From Pseudaestuariivita atlantica (GTDB lineage Bacteria > Pseudomonadota > Alphaproteobacteria > Rhodobacterales > Rhodobacteraceae): 64,000 bases of DNA. Position 1 is the stretch's first letter; the number at the start of each line of letters is the position of its first letter. The stretch lies in assembly GCF_001205715.1 (NCBI RefSeq), contig NZ_AQQZ01000001.1, positions 496,001 to 560,000 on the forward strand, written 5' to 3'. The notes below the pieces were generated by a model. It was not told the DNA's origin, searched no databases, and saw nothing but the letters and a program-made list of their open reading frames with translations. This document shows positions 19,534-27,804 of the stretch, in pieces. Both the position numbers and the translations under genes were made by a program.

Positions 19534-20502
19534 ATGCGCGGATTCCTCGGCATGGTGGCGGTTGCGCTGGCGCTGACCGGTCCGGTCTTGGCCAGCCCCG
19601 ACTTCTGGAAATTCGAATGGCCCGACACCGATTTCTCCCGCACCAGCGTCGAGAACTGGGTGGAGATCCTGTCGGGCGGCCCGCCCAAGGACGGCATCCC
19701 GGCGATCAGCGATCCCACCTTCCTGCGCGCGGGCGACGAGACCCGGATCGCGCCGAACGAGCCGGTGATGACGCTGGAGATGCCCGGCGCCGAACCCCGC
19801 GCCTACCCGGTGCGCTACCTCACGTGGCATGAAATCGTGAACGATACGGTGGGCGGCGTGCCCGTCGCCGTCACCTTCTGCCCCTTGTGCAATTCCGGCA
19901 TCACTTTCGACCGCCGCGTCAGGGGCCGCGTCCTGACCTTCGGCGTGTCCGGCAAGCTGCGCAATTCCGACATGATCATGTATGACCGCGAAACCCAAAG
20001 CTGGTGGCAACAGGCCATGGGCGAGGGGATCGTGGGCGAGATGACGGGCGCGGAACTCGACATGTTGCCCACGTGGATGGAAAGCTGGGCGGAGTTCACC
20101 GCGCGCAATCCCGATGGGCTGGTGATGAACGAACCGGACTACAACCGCGATTACGGGCGCAACCCCTATCGCGGGTACGACAGTTCGACCCGGCCGTTCC
20201 TCTATTCCGGCGAATTGCCGCCCCACGGCATCCCGGCGCTGGAACGCGTCGTGCGGGTGGGCGACCGGGCATGGCCGCTGACCCGGTTCGGTGCCGTGAC
20301 CGAGATCACCGAGGCGGGCGTGACGATTTCGTGGGCGCCGGGTCAGGCCTCGGCGCTGGATGCGGGCCGGATCGAGCGCGGGCGCGACGTGGGATCGATC
20401 CGGGTGCGCGATGCGCGTGGCCGCGACGTGCCGCATGACGTGATGTTCGCCTTCGCCTTCCACGCCTTCTGGCCCGATGGCACGTGGATGCTGCCAAATT
20501 GA
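19534..20502 (+). CDS. DUF3179 exported protein
   Basis: A 322-residue protein with an N-terminal signal peptide (GMVAVALALTGPVLAS) and a DUF3179 domain over most of its length. Typical blocks are WHEIVNDTVGGVPVAVTFCPLCNSGI, shown here only in part as VTFCPLCNSGITFDR, then DMIMYDRETQSWWQQ. The CPLC pair could bind metal or form a disulfide, but the family has no established function. It follows a terminator, so it has its own promoter. A GC-rich hairpin overlaps its stop codon. Confidence 0.88.
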   Translation: MRGFLGMVAVALALTGPVLASPDFWKFEWPDTDFSRTSVENWVEILSGGPPKDGIPAISDPTFLRAGDETRIAPNEPVMTLEMPGAEPRAYPVRYLTWHEIVNDTVGGVPVAVTFCPLCNSGITFDRRVRGRVLTFGVSGKLRNSDMIMYDRETQSWWQQAMGEGIVGEMTGAELDMLPTWMESWAEFTARNPDGLVMNEPDYNRDYGRNPYRGYDSSTRPFLYSGELPPHGIPALERVVRVGDRAWPLTRFGAVTEITEAGVTISWAPGQASALDAGRIERGRDVGSIRVRDARGRDVPHDVMFAFAFHAFWPDGTWMLPN

Positions 20503-20522
20503 GCGCGCCCAAGGCGCGCGCT
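20502..20522 (+). terminator. GC-rich hairpin at the end of the DUF3179 gene
   Basis: AGCGCGC, whose first base is the last base of the stop codon, pairs with GCGCGCT across a 7-nt loop, followed by TT. A plausible but weak terminator. Confidence 0.5.
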
Positions 20523-20590
20523 TTGGTCTGGTGCCCCGTGGCCGCCGGACGGCCAGCGACTGGACCCGCCGTGCCTTGTGGCAAGCCCCG

Positions 20591-21289
20591 TCAGGCGCGG
20601 GCGCGGCGGCGTTCGAAGACCTGCCAGACGCCGTCATGTTCGGCAGGGACGGGCACGAATCCCGCCTTGGCGACGATCGCGCGCGAGGCGGCGTTGTCGC
20701 GGTGCACCCGCGCGATCAGCCGCGTGACATGCCCGTCCGGGCGCAGCACGTCCCTGGCAAAGCGCCGCACCGCGCGCGAGGCAAGCCCGCGTCCGCGATG
20801 GTCCCGCCCGATCCAGTAGCTCACCTCGGCCACGCCCGCATCGTCGCCGCGAACGCCGAACAGGACGCGCACTTGCCCGGCGGGGCGGCCCGCCACCTCG
20901 ATCGCCTTCACGACATGGCGGTCCGTCGCGCGGGTGAGCGCGATCAGGTCCCGCGCGCCCGCCTCGGTGATCGCTTCAGGCGCGGGTTCGGGCAGGTAGC
21001 GCCACAGCGTCGGATCATCCAGCATCGCGGCATAAGCGGCGGCATCGCTTGCCCGCCAGTCCCGGAACCGCCAGTCCGGCCTGTCGGCGGTCTGGCGCGG
21101 GGCGGGGTGGGCGACATCGTCGATGCAATCCGCCCGCACCCAGCCGATCTGGTTGGGATCATAGGCCAGCGGGATGTTGTCGCGGCGGCACCTGGCGATG
21201 TCGGCGGGCGACAGCGGCCCGTCGGTGCGGCGCGGGAACGCGCCCTGCGGCCACTGGCCGCTCACCCGGTTTTCGGCACCAACTGACAT
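20591..21289 (-). CDS. GNAT-family N-acetyltransferase
   Basis: A 232-residue protein whose residues about 70-230 form a GNAT domain of the RimJ/RimL type: WRFRDWRASDAAAYAAML, then AEVSYWIGRDHRGRGLAS with the acetyl-CoA loop RGRGLAS, and the C-terminal VHRDNAASRAIVAKAGF. The first 70 residues are not part of the GNAT fold and I do not recognise them (they contain IPLAYDPNQIGWVRADC). The substrate is unknown. It lies 121 bp downstream of tyrS on the same strand. Confidence 0.85.
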   Translation of the reverse strand: MSVGAENRVSGQWPQGAFPRRTDGPLSPADIARCRRDNIPLAYDPNQIGWVRADCIDDVAHPAPRQTADRPDWRFRDWRASDAAAYAAMLDDPTLWRYLPEPAPEAITEAGARDLIALTRATDRHVVKAIEVAGRPAGQVRVLFGVRGDDAGVAEVSYWIGRDHRGRGLASRAVRRFARDVLRPDGHVTRLIARVHRDNAASRAIVAKAGFVPVPAEHDGVWQVFERRRARA

Positions 21290-21410
21290 CCCGCTCCGAT
21301 CCGCTTGCGTACCTGATGGACGTAGAGCGTCCTCCCCGGTGGAGCAACGATTGCTTGCGGGGAATTTTTCACGCTGCGACGCTTGTTCGCGCCCGGTGCC
21401 GCGAAAATGT

Positions 21411-22646
21411 TCAGACGAGCTTGACCAGCGCGTGGCGCTTCTTGCCCGCGCTCAGCTTCACCGGAGACGCCAACGCGCCCGCATCCAGCATCAGCCCCGC
21501 ATCGGTCAGAGGCGCGTCGTCGATCCGCGCGCCGTTTTCTGCGATCAGACGCTTGGCCTCCTTGCCCGACCCGGCCAGACCCGATTTCACGAAGGCCTGC
21601 ACGATCGACAGGGGCAGATCCCCCGCCGCGACTTCAAGCGTCGGCAGGTCGTCCCCGGTGCCGCCCTTCTCGAACACCTCCCGCGCGGTCGCCTCGGCGG
21701 CCTTCGCCGCGTCGGCCCCGTGCAACAGCGTCGTGACCTCGTTGGCGAGCACGATCTTCGCCTCGTTGATCTCGGACCCCGCCAGCGCACCCAGCCGGTC
21801 GCACTCGTCCAGCGGCAACTCGGTATAGAGCTTCAGGAACCGGCCCACATCGGCGTCAGTGGTGTTGCGCCAGAACTGCCAGAACTCGTAAGGCGACAGC
21901 ATGTCGGCGTTCAGCCACACCGCGCCCGATTGCGACTTGCCCATCTTCTTGCCGTCCGACGTGGTCAAGAGCGGCGAGGTCAGGCCATAGATCTCGGCAT
22001 CCAGCACCCGGCGCGTCAGGTCGATCCCGTTGACGATGTTGCCCCACTGGTCCGACCCGCCCATCTGCAACAGGCAGCCATAGCGTCGGTTCAGTTCGAG
22101 GAAGTCATAGGCCTGCAGGATCATGTAGTTGAATTCGAGGAAGCTGAGGCTCTGTTCGCGATCCAGCCGCGACTTCACCGACTCGAACGACAGCATCCGG
22201 TTGACCGAGAAATGCCGCCCGATGTCGCGCAGGAAATCGAGGTAGTTCAGATCGTCCAGCCACTCGGCATTGTTGATCATCAACGCGCCGGCGTCGTAGT
22301 CGATATAGGCGCTGAACACGCGTTTGATCCCGGCGATGTTCTGGTCGATCATCTCGGGCGTCAGCAGCGGGCGTTCATCGGCGCGGAAGGACGGGTCCCC
22401 CACCTTGGTCGTGCCGCCACCCATCAGCGTGATCGGACGCCCACCGGTCTTCTGCAACCAGCGCAGCATCATGATCTGGATCAGCGATCCCACGTGCAGC
22501 GACCGCGCCGTGGCATCGAACCCGATATACCCCGTCAGCCCGCCTTTCAGCGCGGCATCGTCCAGCGCCTGGTAATCGGTGCAATCGGCGAGAAAGCCGC
22601 GCTCCATCATCACCGTCAGGAAGTCGGATTTGGGGTGGTAGGTCAT
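21411..22646 (-). CDS. tyrS: Tyrosyl-tRNA synthetase
   Basis: A 411-residue class I synthetase. The HIGH motif appears as HVGS at residues 51-54, the KMSKS loop as KMGKS at 234-238, and the tyrosine-binding [12 protein letters not shown] helix is intact. A C-terminal S4-like RNA-binding domain covers about residues 345-411. The length matches the TyrS-1 subtype. It is divergent from anmK with 59 bp between the start codons. Confidence 0.96.
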   Translation of the reverse strand: MTYHPKSDFLTVMMERGFLADCTDYQALDDAALKGGLTGYIGFDATARSLHVGSLIQIMMLRWLQKTGGRPITLMGGGTTKVGDPSFRADERPLLTPEMIDQNIAGIKRVFSAYIDYDAGALMINNAEWLDDLNYLDFLRDIGRHFSVNRMLSFESVKSRLDREQSLSFLEFNYMILQAYDFLELNRRYGCLLQMGGSDQWGNIVNGIDLTRRVLDAEIYGLTSPLLTTSDGKKMGKSQSGAVWLNADMLSPYEFWQFWRNTTDADVGRFLKLYTELPLDECDRLGALAGSEINEAKIVLANEVTTLLHGADAAKAAEATAREVFEKGGTGDDLPTLEVAAGDLPLSIVQAFVKSGLAGSGKEAKRLIAENGARIDDAPLTDAGLMLDAGALASPVKLSAGKKRHALVKLV

Positions 22647-22705
22647 GACTTGTCCCTCCGTCTCGGGAGGTGTCTATAGTGGCGCATCGGACGGAGGGAA
22701 AGGGT

Positions 22706-23797
22706 GTGCGGAAGTCAGGCGTGATCCGAGCCGCGGGCGCGATGTCGGGCACGTCGCTCGACGGGGTGGATGCCGCCGTGATCGACACGGACGGCCATGC
22801 GATCCATGGCTTCGGCGAACACACCTACCGCGCCTATTCCAATGCCGAGCAATCGGTGCTGCGCGCCGCCCTCGGGCGCTGGCCGGGTGATGACCTTTCC
22901 GAAGCTGCGAAGGTCGTGCACGACGCACACGTCGCGGCCCTGTCGGGGCTGGAGGCGGAGGTGGTGGGCTTTCACGGCCAGACGCTGGCGCATGACCCGC
23001 GCGGGCGCGGCACGCACCAGCTGGGCGACGGGCAGGCGCTGGCCGATGCCCTGGGTCGGCCCGTTGTCTGGGATTTCCGCAGCGCCGACGTGGCCTTGGG
23101 CGGCGAAGGCGCGCCGCTTGCGCCGTTTTTCCACTTTGCCTGCGCCCGCTGGATCGGTGCCGTGCGTCCGCTGGCCTTCCTGAACCTCGGCGGGGTGGGC
23201 AACATCACGTGGATCGACCCGTCCCGCGACGCGCCGGAGGCGCCGGGCGCGCTTCTGGCCTTCGATACCGGGCCCGCAAACGCGCCGATCAACGACCTGA
23301 TGATGACCCGCCGGGGCCTCACCCACGACGCCGATGGCGCGCTCGCCGCGCAGGGCGAGGTCGAGGAGGGCGCGCTGGAGCTATTCCTCGACGATCCCTA
23401 TTTCCCGCGCATCCCGCCCAAATCGCTCGACCGGGACAGTTTCGCCACCATGCTCGACCTCGTGCGCGAACTGGACGACGCCGATGCGGCGGCGACGATG
23501 ACGGGCATGGCGGCGGCGGCGGTGATGCAGGGGGTCGAGCATTGCCCCGAACCACCCGAGCGCCTGCTGGTCACGGGCGGCGGGCGGCACAACCCGGTGA
23601 TGATGCAGATGCTGGCCGCAGGCCTCGATTGCCCGGTCGAGCCGGTGGAGGCGGTGGGCCTCGACGGTGACATGCTCGAAGCGCAGGCCTTTGCCTTCCT
23701 CGCCGTGCGGGTGGCGCGCGGCCTGCCCACCTCCTGCCCGTCAACCACAGGGGTTCCGGCCAAGGTCGGGGGTGGAACGGTCAGCTATCCGCGTTGA
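22706..23797 (+). CDS. anmK: Anhydro-N-acetylmuramic acid kinase
   Basis: A 363-residue sugar kinase that converts 1,6-anhydroMurNAc to MurNAc-6-phosphate during peptidoglycan recycling. Signatures: [16 protein letters not shown] (phosphate loop), [23 protein letters not shown] and [14 protein letters not shown] place the start at the GTG at 22706 because GGAGG lies 8 bp upstream and family members begin this close to the phosphate loop; an in-frame start at 22670 would add 12 residues. It complements nagZ at 4 kb. Confidence 0.94.
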   Translation: MRKSGVIRAAGAMSGTSLDGVDAAVIDTDGHAIHGFGEHTYRAYSNAEQSVLRAALGRWPGDDLSEAAKVVHDAHVAALSGLEAEVVGFHGQTLAHDPRGRGTHQLGDGQALADALGRPVVWDFRSADVALGGEGAPLAPFFHFACARWIGAVRPLAFLNLGGVGNITWIDPSRDAPEAPGALLAFDTGPANAPINDLMMTRRGLTHDADGALAAQGEVEEGALELFLDDPYFPRIPPKSLDRDSFATMLDLVRELDDADAAATMTGMAAAAVMQGVEHCPEPPERLLVTGGGRHNPVMMQMLAAGLDCPVEPVEAVGLDGDMLEAQAFAFLAVRVARGLPTSCPSTTGVPAKVGGGTVSYPR

Positions 23798-23821
23798 CGT
23801 GTCACGTGAAATCCGACACGT
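23797..23821. terminator. Hairpin between convergent anmK and desaturase genes
   Basis: ACGTGTC and GACACGT form a 7-bp stem across an 11-nt loop, overlapping the last codons of both genes, which end 4 bp apart. It could serve both directions but lacks T-runs. Confidence 0.35.
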
Positions 23822-24689
23822 AATCCCTTGTGAACGCTGCATAAGATGGTGATGTCGATTTCAGGTGAGGCGCCATGTGCCGGTGCAGTTCCGGCAAGTT
23901 GTGGAACGGCACGTTCGGGGCCGCGTGATGCTCGATATGATAGGGCATGTTCCACGCCAGCCAGCGCACCGCGCGGGTGGTGAAGGTGGTGCGCGTGTTT
24001 TCCAGCATGTCTGCCACGTGCGGGCAGCGCCCATGCTCGGCCAGCAGGTAGAGCCGCAGGAAGGGCTGTCCCATGGCCATCGGCACCAGCCACAGCCAAA
24101 GCAACGCGTCCGTCCACGAAAACGACAGCGCCGCCAGCGCATAGACCGCCAGCATCCCCCGCGCTTCCTTCCGCAACCGGGGCAGGGCCGAAGCGGGCAG
24201 GTAAGGCGCGGGCGTGGGTCGGGTCGCGTTCCGAACGATCAGACTTAGGGACGCGACCCAGACCGGCACGCCGCTCACATGCCAGACCCATGCCGCCCAG
24301 CTTTCGGGCTTGGTCCCTTCGGTCAGTTCGGGGTCATGGTCGGGGTCGTGCGTGTGCCGGTGATGCGCCATGTGGAACAGGCGAAACCATTGAAACGGCT
24401 GGAAAATGACGACGCCAACCGCGTGCCCCACGATCCGGTTCAGTCGCGGCGTGGCAAAGGGCGTGTCATGGGTACATTCGTGCTGCAGCGTGAACAGGAA
24501 GACGACCAGCACGCCATGCAGCACCATCACCACGGGCCACAGCACCCAGCCTTGCGCGATCCACGTCCCCGTGACCGCAATCGCGACGAGATGCGAGGCG
24601 AGGTGCCACAGCCCCGCCGCGTCCGACCGGGTCTGCAACCGCACGCGCAGCGCGCCAGGCAGGGATTTCAGCACTTCCACATGGGTCAT
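23802..24689 (-). CDS. Fatty-acid desaturase-family membrane protein
   Basis: A 295-residue membrane protein with the three histidine clusters of the di-iron desaturase/hydroxylase family: HECTH at about residue 70, HMAHHRHTH at about 106 and HIEHHAAP at about 257. Hydrophobic helices occur around 30-65, 85-100, 135-155 and 190-225. The family desaturates or hydroxylates acyl chains, carotenoids or sterols in the membrane. The substrate cannot be read from sequence. It is convergent with anmK. Confidence 0.85.
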   Translation of the reverse strand: MTHVEVLKSLPGALRVRLQTRSDAAGLWHLASHLVAIAVTGTWIAQGWVLWPVVMVLHGVLVVFLFTLQHECTHDTPFATPRLNRIVGHAVGVVIFQPFQWFRLFHMAHHRHTHDPDHDPELTEGTKPESWAAWVWHVSGVPVWVASLSLIVRNATRPTPAPYLPASALPRLRKEARGMLAVYALAALSFSWTDALLWLWLVPMAMGQPFLRLYLLAEHGRCPHVADMLENTRTTFTTRAVRWLAWNMPYHIEHHAAPNVPFHNLPELHRHMAPHLKSTSPSYAAFTRDYVSDFT

Positions 24690-24731
24690 GGCGCGATGTG
24701 ACCGGGCGCGGGGCGGCTTGGCAAGGGGGGA

Positions 24732-25148
24732 TCAGACCGGCGCAAGCAGCAGGCTGGTTTCCGAGTTCGTCACGCCGGGGATTTCGCGGATGCGCCGCAG
24801 GACCGCGTCAATGCCGGCAAGGTCCGTCGCCGCCAATTGCGCCACCAGGTCCCAGGCGCCGTTGGTGGAATGCAGCGTCTCGATCTCGGGCAGGGCGCGC
24901 AGGGCGCGGATCACCGAGCGCGACAGCGATCCCTGTAACTCGATCGTCATGATCGCGCGCACGCCGGGCGCCGTCTCGGGTGCGGTCTCGATCGTGTAAC
25001 GCAGGATGGTGCCGTTTTCCTCCAGCCGCGCCAGCCGGTGGCGCACCGTGTTGCGCGAGGCACCCGTGCGTGCGGCCAGTTCCGTGACCGAGGCGCGGGC
25101 GTCCCGGCGCAGCTGCGCGATCAGCGCGGTGTCCAAGGGTGTGAGCAT
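24732..25148 (-). CDS. Lrp/AsnC regulator, divergent from arginase
   Basis: A 138-residue one-domain-plus-RAM regulator. The N-terminal helix-turn-helix is MLTPLDTALIAQLRRDAR, then ASVTELAARTGASRNTVRHR; the C-terminal ligand-sensing RAM domain runs from about residue 65. I chose the ATG at 25148 because the protein then starts as family members do; the frame runs upstream to 25271 but that part does not look like Lrp and would overlap the arginase start. It is divergent from rocF-ocd and probably controls them in response to arginine or a related amino acid. Confidence 0.9.
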   Translation of the reverse strand: MLTPLDTALIAQLRRDARASVTELAARTGASRNTVRHRLARLEENGTILRYTIETAPETAPGVRAIMTIELQGSLSRSVIRALRALPEIETLHSTNGAWDLVAQLAATDLAGIDAVLRRIREIPGVTNSETSLLLAPV

Positions 25149-25261
25149 TTCGACCAGTATATTGTGCGATTTGCGCAGGAATATCGCCATGCGTCCCAAA
25201 ACGCCACCTCTCTTTGCGCAGGGTGACCGGGTAATCGGAGTGAAAGGAATGGGAGAACGAC
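25149..25261. promoter_or_regulatory. rocF: Shared control region of the Lrp gene and arginase
   Basis: A 113-bp divergent intergenic region with the most AT-rich patch near 25155-25190 (around ATATTGTGCGATTTGCGC). It must hold both promoters and most likely the Lrp-type operators. I see only weak inverted repeats (GCGAT/ATCGC) and no convincing single site. A GGGAGA ribosome-binding site precedes rocF. Confidence 0.45.
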
Positions 25262-26200
25262 ATGCAAGCACAGATCATCGGGGCGCCGATCCAGTCCGGC
25301 GCGGGCCAGCCGGGATGCATCATGGGGCCGGACGCCTTGCGCACGGCGGGGCTTGTCGCGGCGCTTGAAGGGCAGGGGGTCACCGTGTCGGATCGCGGCA
25401 ACCTCGCGCTCGTCGAGGGGCCAAAGGTCACGCATCCGAACCCGGTCCTGAAGAACCTCCAGCACACCGCCGACTGGGTGCGAACCCTGCGCGGCGCGGC
25501 GGACAAGGCAATGGAAGAAACCGACATCCCGATCTTCATCGGCGGCGATCACTCCATGGCGGCGGCGACGCTTCCGGCGGCGGCCAACCGGGCCGCGCGG
25601 GCGGGTAAGCCCTTGTTCGTGCTTTGGCTCGATGCGCACCCGGACATGAACACGCTCGAAAGTACGGTGAGCGGCAATTTGCACGGCTGCCCAGTGGCTT
25701 ACGCGGCGAACCTCGCGCCCTTTCCAGTCTTTCCCGAGGTGCCGAACCCGGTCGATCCGACCCGCATCACGATGCTCGGCCTGCGCTCGGTCGATCCGCC
25801 AGAGGCCGAGGCGATCCACGCCACTGGCGTCGACGCCTATGACATGCGCGCCATCGACGAACGCGGCGTGGCCGAGCCCCTGCGTGCCTTCCTCGAACGG
25901 GTCGCGGCGGAGGACGGGCATCTGCATCTGAGCTTCGACGTCGATTTCCTCGACCCCGCCATCGCGCCCGCCGTGGGGACCACGGTGCCCGGCGGCGCGA
26001 CCTTCCGCGAGGCGCACCTGATCATGGAGATGGTGCACGATTCGGGTCGCCTGACCTCGCTCGACCTCGTCGAGCTGAACCCGTTCCTCGACGACCGGGG
26101 TCGCACGGCGCTTTTGGTGACCGACCTCGTGGCGAGCCTGTTCGGCCGCCGGGTCCTCGACCGGCCCAACCGGCCCAATGCGGGGAGGCTCGCGGCATGA
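25262..26200 (+). CDS. rocF: Arginase
   Basis: A 312-residue Mn-dependent ureohydrolase converting arginine to ornithine and urea. All metal-binding motifs are present: GGDHS at 94-98, DAHPDMNT at 124-131 and SFDVDFLDP at 224-232, with VVEL-like LVELNP near 265. The last four bases overlap the ornithine cyclodeaminase start (ATGA), so the products are made together. With the divergent Lrp gene this forms an arginine catabolic unit. Confidence 0.95.
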   Translation: MQAQIIGAPIQSGAGQPGCIMGPDALRTAGLVAALEGQGVTVSDRGNLALVEGPKVTHPNPVLKNLQHTADWVRTLRGAADKAMEETDIPIFIGGDHSMAAATLPAAANRAARAGKPLFVLWLDAHPDMNTLESTVSGNLHGCPVAYAANLAPFPVFPEVPNPVDPTRITMLGLRSVDPPEAEAIHATGVDAYDMRAIDERGVAEPLRAFLERVAAEDGHLHLSFDVDFLDPAIAPAVGTTVPGGATFREAHLIMEMVHDSGRLTSLDLVELNPFLDDRGRTALLVTDLVASLFGRRVLDRPNRPNAGRLAA

Positions 26201-27240
26201 CCCTCGCCCCGTCCGATACCGCGCTGGTGCCTTTCGTCAGCGTCGATCACATGATGCGGCTTGTGCACCATGTCGGTCTACGGCCCATGCTGCGGGGGCT
26301 GGCGGAGTATATCGAGCAGGATTTCCGCCGCTGGGAATTGTTCGACAAGACCCCGCGCGTGGCCTCCCATTCGGCGCAGGGCGTGATCGAGTTGATGCCG
26401 ACCTCGGATGGCGAGGTTTACGGGTTCAAGTACGTGAACGGCCATCCAAAGAACACGCGGGAAGGGTTGCAGACGGTCACGGCGTTCGGCCTTCTGGCCG
26501 ATGTCGGCACGGGCTACCCGGTCCTGTTGTCCGAGATGACGGTGCTGACGGCGCTGCGCACGGCGGCGACCTCGGCCATGGTGGCGCGGCAACTGGCGCC
26601 CGCGACCGACACGATGGCGATGATCGGCAACGGCGCGCAGTCGGAGTTCCAGGCGCTGGCGATGGCTGAATTGTGTGGGATCTCGAAAGTGCGGCTTTAC
26701 GACATCGACCCGGCGGCGACCGAGAAGGCGATGCGCAACCTCGCCGGCACGGGGATCGAGGCGGTGGCGTGCCGGTCGTCGGAAGAGGCGATGATCGGGG
26801 CGGGCATCGTGACGACCTGCACCGCCGACAAGCAATACGCGACGATCCTGACCGACAACATGGTCGGCGCGGGCGTGCACCTGAACGCGATCGGCGGAGA
26901 TTGTCCGGGCAAGACAGAGCTGCATCCCGGCATCCTCGACCGCGCGGACGTGTTCGTCGAATACACGCCGCAGACCCGGATCGAGGGGGAGATCCAGCAA
27001 AAGCCCGAGGATTTCGCGGTGACCGAGATGTGGGAGGTGCTGACCGGGGCGAAGCCGGGCCGCACCTCGGACCGGCAGATCACGCTGTTCGACGGGGTCG
27101 GTTTCGCGATCGAGGATTTCTCGGCCCTGCGGTACGTGCGCGACGCGCTGCCGGGGACGGGGCTGGGCCAGATGCTGGACATGCTGGCTGACCCGGATGA
27201 TCCGCGAGACTTGTTCGGGATGGTGATGCGGGCGGCGTGA
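26197..27240 (+). CDS. Ornithine cyclodeaminase
   Basis: A 347-residue NAD-dependent enzyme of the ornithine cyclodeaminase/mu-crystallin family, turning ornithine into proline and ammonia. The substrate-binding N-terminal part (KYVNGHPKNT) and the Rossmann turn MAMIGNGAQSEFQ at about residues 145-157 are intact, followed by VRLYDIDPAA. Coupled by overlap to arginase, so arginine flows to proline. A 16-bp palindrome and then the tandem repeat array follow the stop. Confidence 0.93.
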   Translation: MTLAPSDTALVPFVSVDHMMRLVHHVGLRPMLRGLAEYIEQDFRRWELFDKTPRVASHSAQGVIELMPTSDGEVYGFKYVNGHPKNTREGLQTVTAFGLLADVGTGYPVLLSEMTVLTALRTAATSAMVARQLAPATDTMAMIGNGAQSEFQALAMAELCGISKVRLYDIDPAATEKAMRNLAGTGIEAVACRSSEEAMIGAGIVTTCTADKQYATILTDNMVGAGVHLNAIGGDCPGKTELHPGILDRADVFVEYTPQTRIEGEIQQKPEDFAVTEMWEVLTGAKPGRTSDRQITLFDGVGFAIEDFSALRYVRDALPGTGLGQMLDMLADPDDPRDLFGMVMRAA

Positions 27241-27241
27241 G

Positions 27242-27257
27242 GTAACCCATGGGTTAC
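27242..27257. other. Perfect 16-bp palindrome after the cyclodeaminase gene
   Basis: GTAACCCATGGGTTAC begins one base after the stop codon. A second small inverted repeat, CAATT/AATTG, lies at 27260-27275 in an unusually AT-rich stretch of about 40 bp. As RNA the palindrome would form a stem with almost no loop, so a DNA-binding site or an insertion scar is as likely as a terminator. Confidence 0.6.
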
Positions 27258-27311
27258 TACAATTGTCTGTAATTGCTTAACTTTTGGGTAAGGATTGCGG
27301 GTTGCGACGGG

Positions 27312-27471
27312 TGCAGACGGGCCGCGGTGCGTCGAACTGACGGGTCTGCTGGGCGGTTTATGGTTACCAAGTCCGCATAACGCGCAAGCGGTGCGCCAAG
27401 GTTAGACATATCGACGTGCCGTGGGGGCGGCCCGTCGATGCGCGGCGGCCTGCGGCCTTGATTACGCGCGG
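27312..27471 (-). repeat. Dispersed hairpin repeat, copy C1
   Basis: A 160-bp reverse-orientation copy, the first unit of a tandem array filling the 564-bp gap between ocd and the protease-like gene. It runs from TGCAGACGGGCCGCGG to GCCTTGATTACGCGCGG. Stem ATCGACG/CGTCGAT is at about 27410-27438. The small stem is GGCC/GGCC rather than GGGC/GCCC. No gene can be supported here, although several frames are open by chance. Confidence 0.85.
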
Positions 27472-27546
27472 GCTACAGCGGCGCGGTTGCAGTCTGACTG
27501 CCGGGCAACGGATGCGCGCCGGCCTGCGGTCTTGCATTCCGCGCGG
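27472..27546 (-). repeat. Short repeat module linked to copy C1
   Basis: About 75 bp between the two full copies. It resembles the end of the full repeat (GATGCGCGCCGGCCTGCGGTC, shown to 20: ATGCGCGCCGGCCTGCGGTC, then TTGCATTCCGCGCG) preceded by GCGGTTGCAGTCTGACTG. The same module lies beside copies C2 and D in the same relative order, so it is a regular part of a composite unit. Confidence 0.7.
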
Positions 27547-27557
27547 GGTGCGTCGGT

Positions 27558-27717
27558 TGCAGACGGGCCGCGGTGCGTCGAGCCGACGGGTGGGCTGGGC
27601 GGTTTATGGTTGCCACGTCCGTAGAACGCCCCAGCGACGCACCAAGACCAGCCAGATCGACGTGCCGGGGGGCGGCCCGTCGATGCGCGGCGGGCTAAAG
27701 CCCTTGATTCCGCGCGG
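27558..27717 (-). repeat. Dispersed hairpin repeat, copy C2
   Basis: A 160-bp reverse copy 246 bp after the start of C1, so C1 plus its short module repeat in tandem. Stem ATCGACG/CGTCGAT has a G5 loop core at about 27655-27684; the small stem is GGGCT/AGCCC. The middle block keeps GGTTTATGGTTGCCACG, corresponding to the CATAAA block of forward copies. Confidence 0.87.
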
Positions 27718-27790
27718 GCTACAGCGGTGTGGTTGCAGACGGACGGAAGGGCAACGGATGCGCGGCGGGCTGAAGCCATTGATTCCGCGC
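27718..27790 (-). repeat. Short repeat module linked to copy C2
   Basis: A second copy of the short module: GTTGCAGACGGACGG, GGGCAACGGATGCGCGGCGG, then a GGGCTGAAGCC stem and TTGATTCCGCGC. It ends 15 bp before the stop codon of the convergent protease-like gene. Confidence 0.72.
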
Positions 27791-27804
27791 AAGTCAGGTC
27801 AGGT

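Noticed and set aside
27312-27790. CRISPR array
   Set aside because: The repeat units are about 160 bp with internal hairpins, there are only two, no uniform spacers, and no cas genes.
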